This document shows, in pieces, positions 43,279 to 52,461 of a stretch of 64,000 nucleotides of DNA. The notes beneath the pieces are model-generated. The model had not been told where the DNA came from and ran no database searches. It worked only from the letters and a program-made list of their open reading frames with translations. How positions within the stretch are numbered: the stretch's first letter is position 1; each line of letters starts with the position of its first letter. The position numbers were made by a program, and so were the translations under genes. Source of the DNA: AP-15 sp963712825 (GTDB taxonomy: Bacteria; Pseudomonadota; Alphaproteobacteria; ATCC43930; CGMCC-115725). Location of the stretch: NCBI GenBank assembly GCA_963712825.1, contig CAVQJP010000016.1:930001-994000 (forward strand), written 5' to 3'.

Positions 43279-44256
43279 TCAACTCCCCGCCTGCTTTTGC
43301 AGCCGCAGCAGCATGACTTTGGCAATCGCAAGCACGATGAAGGTGATGATGAACAGGATAAAGCCGAGCGCGATCAAGGACGAGCGGTAAAGGTCGCCAA
43401 ACGCCTCGGTAAACTCGTTTGCCAGCGACGCGGAAATCGTGGTGCCCGGCTGCAGGATCGAAGCGCTGATGCGGTGCGCATTGCCGATCACAAAGGTGAC
43501 CGCCATGGTCTCGCCGAGCGCACGCCCCAGACCGAGCATAATGCCGCCGACAACACCGATGCGGGTAAACGGCAGCACCACCCGCCAAACCACTTCGGTG
43601 CGCGTGGCCCCGAGACCATAGGCGCTTTCCTTCAGCAATGGCGGCACCGTCTCGAACACGTCGCGCATGATCGACGAGATGAACGGCAACACCATGATCG
43701 CGAGGATAAAACCGGCGGTCAGCACACCGATGCCAAGCGGCGGCCCGGCAAACAGCAGCCCGATCCCCGGCACTTGCCCGAGCGTCGCGATGATCGCCGG
43801 CTCGATGTACTGCTGCACAAAGGGCGCAAAGACGAACAGGCCCCAGATGCCGTAAATGATGCTGGGGATCGCGGCGAGCAATTCGATCATCGTCGCCAAT
43901 GGCCGCTTGAGCCAGATCGGGCAGATTTCGGTGATGAACACCGCGACGCCAAAGGCGACCGGGATGCCGACCAGCATCGCGATCGCCGAGGTGACGAGGG
44001 TGCCGTAGATCGGCGCCAATGCCCCGAACTTTTCGGTAACGGGGTTCCAGGTCTCGGTGGCGACAAAGCCAAAAAAGCCGAAGGCCCGCAGCGCCGGCCA
44101 GGCCCCGGCGACCAGCGAGACGATAACCCCGCCGAGGATCAGCAATACCAGCAGCGCGAACAGAAACGTCAGGGCGCGGAACACGGCGTCGCCGACCGCA
44201 CCGGTGCGGTCCCTTGGCGCCGCCATCGGGCCGATGCCCGCGGTCTCTACCGTCAC
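43279..44256 (-). CDS. pstC: Phosphate ABC transporter permease PstC
   Basis: This 325-residue permease has six helices, the EAA loop LKESAYGLGATRTEVVWRVVLPF, and PstC marks FGFFGFVATETWNPVTEKFGALAPIYGTL and LGRALGETMAVTFVIGN. It begins with GTG preceded by GGAGGCGA. It pairs with PstA. It is separated from pstS by 72 bases, where a transcript-processing site is often found in this operon, though no clear hairpin is evident here. Confidence 0.95.
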   Translation of the reverse strand: MTVETAGIGPMAAPRDRTGAVGDAVFRALTFLFALLVLLILGGVIVSLVAGAWPALRAFGFFGFVATETWNPVTEKFGALAPIYGTLVTSAIAMLVGIPVAFGVAVFITEICPIWLKRPLATMIELLAAIPSIIYGIWGLFVFAPFVQQYIEPAIIATLGQVPGIGLLFAGPPLGIGVLTAGFILAIMVLPFISSIMRDVFETVPPLLKESAYGLGATRTEVVWRVVLPFTRIGVVGGIMLGLGRALGETMAVTFVIGNAHRISASILQPGTTISASLANEFTEAFGDLYRSSLIALGFILFIITFIVLAIAKVMLLRLQKQAGS

Positions 44257-44328
44257 TGTTCGCCTCCGAGGCGGCGGTGGAAAATGGTGACCGAGGGCAA
44301 GGCCGCCGCCCCCTTTTCCCGCTTCGCG

Positions 44329-45378
44329 CTAGGACGAATGCCCGTCCCAGACCGGCTTGCCGTCAGGTCCGACGATCTGCTTCCAGCTGTCCTCGAAGAT
44401 CGTCACGGCGTTTTGCGGCATTGGAATATAGTCGAGCGATGCCGCCATCTTGCCGCCGTTCTTGTAGGCCCAGGCGAAGAAGTCGAGCACCGCTTTCGCC
44501 TTTTCTGGATTGTCCTGCTTTTTGTGCATCAGGATGAAGGTGGCGCCGGTAATCGGCCAGCTTTCCTTGCCGGGCTGATTGGTCAGGATCAGGTAAAAGC
44601 CCGGTGCGCTCTTCCAGTCGGCATTGGCGGCGGCGGCTTGAAAGACGTTGCTGCCGGGCTGCAGCGTCACTCCGTCATGATTGACGAGCTTGGCGTAGAC
44701 CAGCTTGTTCTGCAGCGCGTAGGCATATTCGACATAGCCGATCGCACCCATCGTGCGCGCCGCCAATGCCGACACCCCCTCATTGCCTTTGCCGCCGAGC
44801 CCGACCGGCCATTGCACCGAGGTCCCCTCGCTGACCTTGTCCTTCCACTCCGGGCTGACCTTCGACAGATAGTCGGTAAAGATGAAGGTCGTGCCGGAGC
44901 CGTCCGAGCGGTGGACCACGGCAATCGCGGTGTCAGGCAGCTTCAGTCCGGGATTGAGCTTGGCGATTTCCGGGTCGTTCCATTTGGCGACCTTGCCGAG
45001 ATAGATGTCGGCGATCGTCGGCCCGTCGAGCGTCATGGCGCCGGCTTTGATGCCGGGAAGGTTGATCACCAGCACCTCGCCGCCGATTACCGGCGGAAAC
45101 TGGGTGAGCCCGTCCTTGTCCAGCACCTCGGGTTTCAGCGGCATGTCGGAAGCGCCGAAATCGACGGTCTTGGCGGTGATCTGGGCGATGCCGCCGCCCG
45201 ACCCGATCGACTGGTAGTTCAGCTTGACTCCGGTCTTTTCGGCATAGGCCGCGGCCCATTTGGCGTATATCGGGTAAGGGAAGGTGGCGCCGGCGCCGGA
45301 GATTTCGGCGGCCTGCGCGGCCAGACCGAACCCCGCGGCGGCAACGACGCCGAGGAGAAGGGTGCGACAAGGCTTCAC
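44329..45378 (-). CDS. pstS: Phosphate-binding protein PstS
   Basis: This 349-residue periplasmic protein starts with a Sec signal (cleavage AQAAE near residue 24). EISGAGATFPYPIYAKWAAAY, SIGSGGGIAQI, FGASDMPL and HRSDGSGTTFIFTDYLS are the phosphate-ligand loops of PstS. It delivers phosphate to PstCA. The start is a GTG with AGGAG upstream. A Pho box lies about 50 bases before it. Confidence 0.96.
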   Translation of the reverse strand: MKPCRTLLLGVVAAAGFGLAAQAAEISGAGATFPYPIYAKWAAAYAEKTGVKLNYQSIGSGGGIAQITAKTVDFGASDMPLKPEVLDKDGLTQFPPVIGGEVLVINLPGIKAGAMTLDGPTIADIYLGKVAKWNDPEIAKLNPGLKLPDTAIAVVHRSDGSGTTFIFTDYLSKVSPEWKDKVSEGTSVQWPVGLGGKGNEGVSALAARTMGAIGYVEYAYALQNKLVYAKLVNHDGVTLQPGSNVFQAAAANADWKSAPGFYLILTNQPGKESWPITGATFILMHKKQDNPEKAKAVLDFFAWAYKNGGKMAASLDYIPMPQNAVTIFEDSWKQIVGPDGKPVWDGHSS

Positions 45379-45427
45379 GATGCTGCTCCTGCGGCAGACG
45401 GTGGGAGCCCTCTGTTAACGGGCCAGC

Positions 45428-45467
45428 GACAAGTTTTTATGACAGTTGTATTGCATTTATATGACGG
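45428..45467 (-). promoter_or_regulatory. Pho box with four half-sites before pstS
   Basis: Read toward pstS the half-sites are CCGTCAT, ATGCAAT, CTGTCAT and ACTTGTC, each separated by 4 AT-rich bases (11-bp period). This is the arrangement bound by PhoB dimers in tandem. A -10-like GTTAAC follows at 45416-45421. Other parts of the gap 45379-45715 show no gene; the divergent amidohydrolase promoter lies on its other side. Confidence 0.8.
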
Positions 45468-45715
45468 CGGCGTTGATCCGTCCTTACCGGGACGCGACCG
45501 GGGTCGAGCGTCCTCGGTTGCCGTGGCGAACCGTCGTGTGCCGGTCCGCCCTCGAGGTGTAGTGGGAGCAACCCTCGGCTCGCCTTCGCATCGCAGCCAT
45601 GCGACGCCGGCAACCATGTCGCCGGATTAGCGATGCGCCGCCCGCCGCCGCAGCGTGCTAAGCTTGTGTGGAGAAAAAAAGGTCGATCGAGCTTGCAAAA
45701 GGGAAAGGGATAGCG

Positions 45716-47419
45716 ATGGCGTATGACCTGCTGATCAAAAATGGCCGCATCGTCGACGGCTCGGGCATGCCGGCGTTCAAGGGCGATGTCGGCGTCAAGG
45801 ACGGCAAGATCGTCGAAATCGGCAAGCTCTCCGGCCCGGCCGCGCGCACGGTCGATGCCGACGGCCGCGTCGTCGCCCCCGGCTTTATCGACAATCACTG
45901 CCATTACGACGCGCAGGTCACCTGGGACCCGCTGTGCTCGTATTCCTGCGACCACGGCGCCACCACCGTCATCTTCGGCAATTGCTCGCTGTCATTGGCG
46001 CCGGTGCGCAAGGGCATGGAAGATCGGCTGTCGGAATTCCTGTCCTATGTCGAAGCGATCCCGATGGAGGTGCTGCGCACCCTCGAGTTCGGCTGGGAGA
46101 CGGTGCCGCAATATCTCGACCAGCTTGACCATCACCTCGGCGTCAATGTCGGCAACCTGATCGGCCACACCGCGGTGCGCTATTACGTGATGGGCGAGGA
46201 CTGCCAGAAGCGCACCGCCACCGACGACGAAATCAAAGAGATGCAGGGTCTGGTGCGCGACGGCATGAAGGCCGGCGCATTGGGGGTTTCGGTGTCGCGC
46301 AATCAGGGCCACTACGACCCGCAGGGCGTCCACATCCCGGCATTGTGGGCCGACGAGAAGGAGATCTTTGCGATCGGCGACGTGTTGCGCGAGCTCGGCA
46401 CCGGCATCATCCAGTCGGGCGGCGGCAATGGCGCCGAAATGAAGAACGCGCTGATGTCGCGCCTCAGCGAGGCGACCGGCCGCACCGTCGTCTACAACAA
46501 TCTGAATCAGTCGATGCGCCGGCCGGACGAATGGCAAAAGCAGATGGCGCAGGTCGACAAGACGACCGCCAACGGCATCCGCGCCTACCCGATGTGCACG
46601 CCGAACCGCATCGTCGACAATTTCACGATGCGCAACACCCAGACCTTCCGCGGCTTGCCGGTGTGGCACCCGATCTGCCTGTCCTCGCCCGAGGAGATGC
46701 TGAAGGCGTACGCAGACCCGGACGTGCGCAAAAAGCTGCACGCCGAGGCGGTCGAGTTCAAGGTCGCAACACCGCCGCCCGGCATCTGCACGACCTGGTG
46801 GGACTACATGGTGCTGCAGAGCGCGGTCCTGCCGAAGAACAAGCAGTACGAGGGCAAGACCCTGGGCCAGATCGCCAAGATGCAGGGCAAGGGCGTCATC
46901 GATGCGTTTCTCGACCTCGCGATCGAGGAGAACCTCGACAGCGAATGGCTGCACGGCGAGAACAACGTCGACGATGCGGCTGTCGCCAAGATCCTGACCT
47001 ACCCGAACGCGATTATCGGGCTGTCCGACGGCGGCGCCCACGTCCAGTTCCAGAGCGGGTTCGGCTTTTCGACCCGTCTGCTGGCGGAATGGGTGCGCGA
47101 CAAGCAGGTCATGACCCTGGAGCAGGCGGTGCGGCGGCTGACCTTTGACAGCGCCTCGACCTTTGGCCTCTACGACCGCGGCCTGCTGCGGCCCGGCATG
47201 GCCGCCGACATCGTGATCTTCGATCCCGACACGGTGAAGCCGTTGCCGCTCGAAGTCGTCCACGACTTCCCGACCGGCGCCAAGCGCATCAAAGAGCCGG
47301 CCCAGGGCGTCATGATGACGATCGTCAACGGCGAAGTGCTGCTCGAGGACGGCAAGCACACCGGCGCCTTGCCTGGCCGGGTCATGCGCAACACCTACTA
47401 CCAGGGTCTGCACGCCTAA
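45716..47419 (+). CDS. N-acyl-D-amino-acid deacylase-type amidohydrolase
   Basis: This 567-residue TIM-barrel amidohydrolase has the HxH metal motif in GFIDNHCHYDAQVTWDP, the metal-bridging cysteine region GNCSLSLAPVRKGME as in D-aminoacylase, and a late IGLSDGGAHV segment holding the catalytic Asp. The C-terminal part (GMAADIVIFDPDTVKPLP) forms the small beta domain. It is likely to remove acyl groups from D-amino acids or act on dihydropyrimidine-like substrates. GGGAAAGGG precedes the ATG. It is cytosolic. The Pho box gap separates it from pstS. Confidence 0.87.
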   Translation: MAYDLLIKNGRIVDGSGMPAFKGDVGVKDGKIVEIGKLSGPAARTVDADGRVVAPGFIDNHCHYDAQVTWDPLCSYSCDHGATTVIFGNCSLSLAPVRKGMEDRLSEFLSYVEAIPMEVLRTLEFGWETVPQYLDQLDHHLGVNVGNLIGHTAVRYYVMGEDCQKRTATDDEIKEMQGLVRDGMKAGALGVSVSRNQGHYDPQGVHIPALWADEKEIFAIGDVLRELGTGIIQSGGGNGAEMKNALMSRLSEATGRTVVYNNLNQSMRRPDEWQKQMAQVDKTTANGIRAYPMCTPNRIVDNFTMRNTQTFRGLPVWHPICLSSPEEMLKAYADPDVRKKLHAEAVEFKVATPPPGICTTWWDYMVLQSAVLPKNKQYEGKTLGQIAKMQGKGVIDAFLDLAIEENLDSEWLHGENNVDDAAVAKILTYPNAIIGLSDGGAHVQFQSGFGFSTRLLAEWVRDKQVMTLEQAVRRLTFDSASTFGLYDRGLLRPGMAADIVIFDPDTVKPLPLEVVHDFPTGAKRIKEPAQGVMMTIVNGEVLLEDGKHTGALPGRVMRNTYYQGLHA

Positions 47420-47430
47420 CCCTGCAAAGC

Positions 47431-47520
47431 CCCTCACCCTTCCCGTCGCATTCGCGACGGGTCCCTTCCCTCTCCCGCAATGCGGGAGAGGGTGCCGAGC
47501 GCAGCGAGGCGGGTGAGGGC
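47431..47520. repeat. Dispersed CCCTCACCC/GGGTGAGGG repeat
   Basis: The element begins CCCTCACCCTTCCCGTCGCA, contains a CCTCTCCCGCAATGCGGGAGAGG hairpin, and ends GAGGCGGGTGAGGG. It is a widespread alphaproteobacterial intergenic palindrome and lies between the deacylase gene and the alpha/beta hydrolase gene. Confidence 0.7.
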
Positions 47521-47544
47521 GCGACGGCCATCGGGAGGATTGCG

Positions 47545-48357
47545 ATGCCGACATTCCGGCCCACCCCTGACCTCGACATGCATTACGAGGTCGACGACTT
47601 CACCGACCCGTGGCGCGATCCCGAGACGGTGCTGATGCTGCACGGCAATGCCGAGAGCGGGGTCGCCTGGCACGGCTGGGTCCCGACATTGGCGCGGCAC
47701 TACAAGGTCGTGCGGCCGGACATGCGCGGGTTTGGCCGGTCGACCGCGATGCCGCGCGATTTTCCGTGGACGCTCGATGTCATTATCGACGATTACGCGC
47801 GGCTGATGGACCACCTCGGCATCGACCGCTTCCACCTGGTCGGGGCCAAGATCGGCGGCACGGTCGCCCGCGCCTTTGCCGCGCGCCGCCCCGAGCGGGT
47901 AAAGACCCTGACTGTCGTCGGCACACCGCCGCCGTTGCGCGCCGGTGCTGCCGAACGCGTCCCCGAGCTGAATGCGGCGTTCGAGCGCGACGGGATCGAG
48001 CCCTGGGCGCGCCAGACCATGGGCGGCCGGCTCGGCAGCGGCTTTCCGCCTGAAGGCGTCGAGTGGTGGATCAAGTTCATGGGGCGCACCGCGGTCTCGA
48101 CCCAGATCGGCTTTATGAAGACGATCGCCTGCGCCGACATCCGCGCCGACGTGCCGAAAATCCGCTGTCCGACCCTGGTCGTCACCACCGACGGCAGCGG
48201 TCTCGCCTCGATCGACGAAACCCGCGCCTGGCAGCAGCAGATCCCGAGCTCGTCGCTGGTGGTGCTGCCCGGCAACTCGTACCACGTCGCCGCGACCCAC
48301 GCCGCGGAATGCGCCGCCGCAACGCTCGATTTTATCGCCGCCCACAGCGGCAGCTGA
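47545..48357 (+). CDS. Alpha/beta hydrolase-fold protein lacking the nucleophile serine
   Basis: This 270-residue protein has the alpha/beta hydrolase fold: VLMLHGNAESGVAWHGW (oxyanion region), VVRPDMRGFGRS, and a C-terminal TTDGSGLA acid loop and GNSYHV histidine. The nucleophile elbow that should read G-x-S-x-G reads GAKIGG, so Lys102 replaces the serine. It may therefore be a non-hydrolytic member (for example a lyase, binding protein or regulator) or inactive. GGGAGG precedes the ATG. It follows the D-aminoacylase-type gene across a repeat. Confidence 0.82.
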   Translation: MPTFRPTPDLDMHYEVDDFTDPWRDPETVLMLHGNAESGVAWHGWVPTLARHYKVVRPDMRGFGRSTAMPRDFPWTLDVIIDDYARLMDHLGIDRFHLVGAKIGGTVARAFAARRPERVKTLTVVGTPPPLRAGAAERVPELNAAFERDGIEPWARQTMGGRLGSGFPPEGVEWWIKFMGRTAVSTQIGFMKTIACADIRADVPKIRCPTLVVTTDGSGLASIDETRAWQQQIPSSSLVVLPGNSYHVAATHAAECAAATLDFIAAHSGS

Positions 48358-48440
48358 CGAGATCGCCGATGTGGCAAATCATGACGTAGCCGGGCAATGG
48401 TACCGTCGGGCGTTCTGCCTGGCTCTGGCCGCGGTGGTGA

Positions 48441-50301
48441 GTGCTCCGCCTGAAAACCGTGCGTGACGCGAGGAAGACGGGCGCAGCACCCGGGGAGGCC
48501 GCGCCCGTGGCGACGAGCGGTCGCGCGCCGGTTTTAGGCCCGCTGACCGAGGTCGGCGGTCTGCGTCGGGCGGCCGAGGAATTTCGCCGGATTTCCCCCG
48601 ATCTTCCGACCGGCCCCGCGAACGGAGGTGCGGTACCGCCGCGGCGCGCCGTCGCGGCCGAGCGGGAGTGCGAGCGTGGCGTCGCACTCGCCGCCTCGGG
48701 CCGGCTTGCCGGCGCGATTGCCGCGTTCACCCGGGCGGCCCGGCTCGACCCGCGCAATGCCGCCGTCCATCATCGGCTGGGGCGCGCCTTGCTCGACGGC
48801 GGCCGGCCCGCGCAAGCCGCCGAGAGCCTGCGTCTCGCGACGGCGTTGCGGGATGATGCGGCGGCTTATTGCGACCTCGCGCTGTCGCTGCGCCGCGAGC
48901 GGCTCGATTTGGATGCCGTCGCCGCCTATCGCCGGGCGGTGGCGTTGGCGCCGAGCCTGGTCGAGGCCTTGGTTGGTCTTGCCGATCTTCTCGAGCTTGG
49001 CGGCGACTACGAGGAGGCGGCGCAACTCTGGCGCCGCGCCGCTGCCCTCGCACCGGACACGGCGGCGGCCTGTGTTTACCTGGCGCGAGCCTTGATGACC
49101 GAGGGAGACTTTGCCGCCGCTGAAACGGAGCTGCGCGCCGCGGCGATGCTCGACCCTGAAAATGATCTTGTTCACAAGCTGCTCGGCGACGTGCTGGTTC
49201 GCCAGGGCCGCTTCGAGGAAGCCGTCGCGACATTCGACCACGTGCTGGCCCTCAACCCGCGGCAGGTCTCGGCATACTTCACCATGGCGGAAGCGGGAAA
49301 ATGCACCGAGGCCGACCGTCCGCGGCTGGCGCATGTGCTGCGGGCGCTGGGCAACGCCGCGCTCGACGACGAGGACCGGCTGCTGCTGCATTTCGCGGCC
49401 GGCAAGATGCTCGACGATTTGGGCGAGTACCAGACCGCGATGGCCCATTTCGACGCCGCAAACGCGATCAGAGACCGGTCTGCAAAGTTTGACGCCGACC
49501 GCCTTCGCCGCCGATATCGATCGTTTGCTGCGCCGCTTTACCGGCGATTTCTATACCGCCAACCCGGCGTTCGCCGAGGACGACGAAACCCCGCTGCTGA
49601 TTGTCGGCATGCCCCGTTCGGGCACGACCCTCGTCGAGCAGATCCTAAGCCGGCACCCGCAGATCGGCGGCGGCGGCGAGCAGCCGTTCTGGATCAGACG
49701 GGCGACCGCCCACGGTACGCTCGAAGCGACCTATCTGCAGCCGGATTCCGGCCGGGCGCTGGCCCGGGAATATCTGTCCGTGCTGCGCAGGATCGCGCCG
49801 TCGGCCGCCCGGGTGACCGACAAATTGCCGTTCAACGTGCTCTGCGTCGGGTTGATACATCTGCTGCTGCCAAACGCGCGCATTATTCAATGCCGCCGGC
49901 ACCCGGTCGACACCTGCCTGTCGATCTACTTTACGCATTTTCAGCAGACGATATCGTTCAGCAGCGACAAGCGGGCGCTCGCCGCCGCCTACCGGCAATA
50001 CGCCCGGCTGATGGATCACTGGCGCTCGGTATTGCCGGCGGCGCGCTGTCTCGATGTCGGTTACGAAGAATTGGTATCGGATCGCGAAGCCGTCACCCGC
50101 AGGCTGATCGCCTTTGCCGGCCTCGAGTGGAGCGATGACTGCCTTTCGCCCGAACGCAACCCGCGACCCCTCGCGACGGCGAGCCTGTGGCAGGCGCGCC
50201 AGCCGGTCTATGCGAGCTCGGTGGCGCGGTGGCGCCATTACGAGCCTTGGCTCGGCGAATTGCGGCAGTTGCTGGATCGCGCCGAGGGCGACCGCGTCTG
50301 A
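48441..50301 (+). pseudogene. TPR-repeat sulfotransferase with a frameshift
   Basis: The N-terminal two thirds of the first frame (to about residue 350) hold tandem TPR repeats of the A-x-x-x-G/A type, for example LGDVLVRQGRFEEAVATFDHVLALNPRQ. The C-terminal sulfotransferase domain is in the next frame: the PAPS 5-phosphosulfate loop is GMPRSGTTLVEQIL, and the 3-phosphate site is CRRHPVDTCLSIYFTHF. The shift lies at about 49480-49500, after FDAANAIRDRSAKFDA. Start is uncertain (GTG 48441). Such proteins sulfate surface polysaccharides or proteins. A single base change would rejoin it, so decay and base-call error are both possible. Confidence 0.8.
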
Positions 50302-50686
50302 CGGCGCTGACCCGGCGCCAGCATCTCGCCGCGGCTCGCCTGCGCCGGGCGCTGGCCGCACCCGGCCTTTACAGGCGTATATTTCGCATCGCAGCAGTGG
50401 GGATTGTTCCTTCCGAACGCGAAAGCCCAGCATACTCTGTCGGAATATTTTACGCAGTCATCATGTCGGTTTTCTTTACAAAATCGCTGAGGCCGTCCGG
50501 CCCGCCTGACTCTAACGCATTGAAGGAAAATGTCGAAAACAACCAATGTCGGGTATTTTAACTATAACAACCCGCCCAGTTACGGTCATTTTTGTCGAAG
50601 CGACCGTCGGGGAAATTGACACACCTTTGCTCCCCGCGCTCGGTACAGCCATCTTAGACCATTGAAAATATGTAATTATATTCTCC

Positions 50687-50702
50687 TGGCCCAGCGTTTG
50701 CA
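50687..50702 (+). promoter_or_regulatory. Sigma-54-like -24/-12 promoter before the activator gene
   Basis: TGGCCC, AGCGT, TTGCA matches the RpoN consensus TGGCAC-N5-TTGCA with one mismatch and correct GG-to-GC spacing. It lies about 230 bases before the ATG of the activator and 80 bases after the 50582-50607 inverted repeat, an ordinary upstream-site distance. This suggests self-activation. Confidence 0.45.
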
Positions 50703-50750
50703 TCGTACGGTTCGAAGCTCCGATCGGGGCGATGCTCGATACACCCTGAC

Positions 50751-50788
50751 GTTTGAACAGCCTGACCTGGTTTGAACAGCCTCACTTG
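50751..50788 (+). repeat. Two 19-bp direct repeats before the sigma-54 activator gene
   Basis: GTTTGAACAGCCTGACCTG at 50751 is followed without a gap by GTTTGAACAGCCTCACTTG at 50770, two mismatches apart. The pair lies downstream of the -24/-12 promoter and could be a regulator-binding site or a slippage product. Confidence 0.6.
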
Positions 50789-50933
50789 GCCGGCTTCGAC
50801 GTCATTTCGAGTAACGGTTGGAGGTCGATCACGGTTCCTTTGCAACGTCGCTGCCTTCGCTGATCGCGCCCGCGAACAGTGCCAGCGGCACGGGTCGGGG
50901 GCGCCTGGGGATGAACCGGTAACAGGGGCTTTG

Positions 50934-52058
<1,125 letters not shown>

Positions 52059-52188
52059 GGCGGGTTCGCGGCGCCGTCGCGGAGGCCCCGCTGCTGCCGC
52101 CCGCGGCCGCACAGCAAGCGACGACCGGTGCAGCCGGCCGGCATGCCGAGCCGCTGCTCGCGGCGCCCAGCCAACGGACACGACAACC

Positions 52189-52219
52189 GTCTCGCGGTGA
52201 GACGCGTCAACTGTCTCAA
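52189..52219. promoter_or_regulatory. Candidate upstream activator site (GTCTC/GAGAC repeats)
   Basis: CGTCTC-GCGGT-GAGACG and TGAGAC-N9-GTCTCA overlap, giving alternating GTCTC, GAGAC and GTCTC elements. They lie about 90 bases before the -24/-12 promoter, the usual place for enhancer sites of sigma-54 activators. Binding by the neighbouring activator is inferred. Confidence 0.5.
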
Positions 52220-52309
52220 TCCGGCTGCGGCTTCCAGGCAGGATTTAAACATCCTGACCAAACCGTTGAAACTGTTTCGATTTCACCAGTAATTCGGCAG
52301 GCATTTTGT

Positions 52310-52325
52310 TGGCATGCCGGTTGCT
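52310..52325 (+). promoter_or_regulatory. Sigma-54 -24/-12 promoter of the repeat-protein operon
   Basis: TGGCAT-GCCGG-TTGCT matches the RpoN consensus TGGCA[CT]-N5-TTGC[AT] at every conserved position. It lies 136 bases upstream of the ATG at 52462, with a candidate activator site upstream. The activator gene is next door. Confidence 0.75.
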
Positions 52326-52461
52326 GGTCTCCAAGGGTCGGCAAGCGAATGCAGCAAGGAAGCTTTGGACGGCAAGTTTTGCTGTCGCGGGTTCTGCGCC
52401 GTCGCGTGCAGGCATTTCGTGAAGTCCGCCGCAGGGGCGGGATAGGAAGAGGAAAGACGAT

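Larger units (their letters stand above)
50302..50933. other. AT-rich intergenic region upstream of the sigma-54 activator
   Basis: These ~630 bases hold no supported gene. Part of it (about 50500-50690) is clearly AT-richer than its surroundings. It contains an inverted repeat ACGGTC-N14-GACCGT at 50582-50607, a sigma-54-like promoter at 50687-50702, and two direct copies of a 19-bp sequence (GTTTGAACAGCCT and seven bases) at 50751-50788. The arrangement suggests control of the downstream activator. Confidence 0.55.
52059..52461. other. Regulatory gap before the repeat-protein operon
   Basis: No gene is seen in these 403 bases. Key sites are a GTCTC/GAGAC cluster at 52189-52219 and a near-consensus sigma-54 promoter at 52310-52325. 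A strong ribosome site (AGGAAGAGGAAAG) lies at the end of the gap. Confidence 0.6.

Noticed and set aside
43297..45630. 777-codon plus-strand open frame opposite pstC/pstS
   Set aside because: It overlaps two certain minus-strand genes and gives a charged, low-complexity product without family similarity.
50772..50933. Longer start for the sigma-54 activator
   Set aside because: The extra 54 residues have no domain and run over a direct repeat; ATG 50934 has AGGGG upstream.
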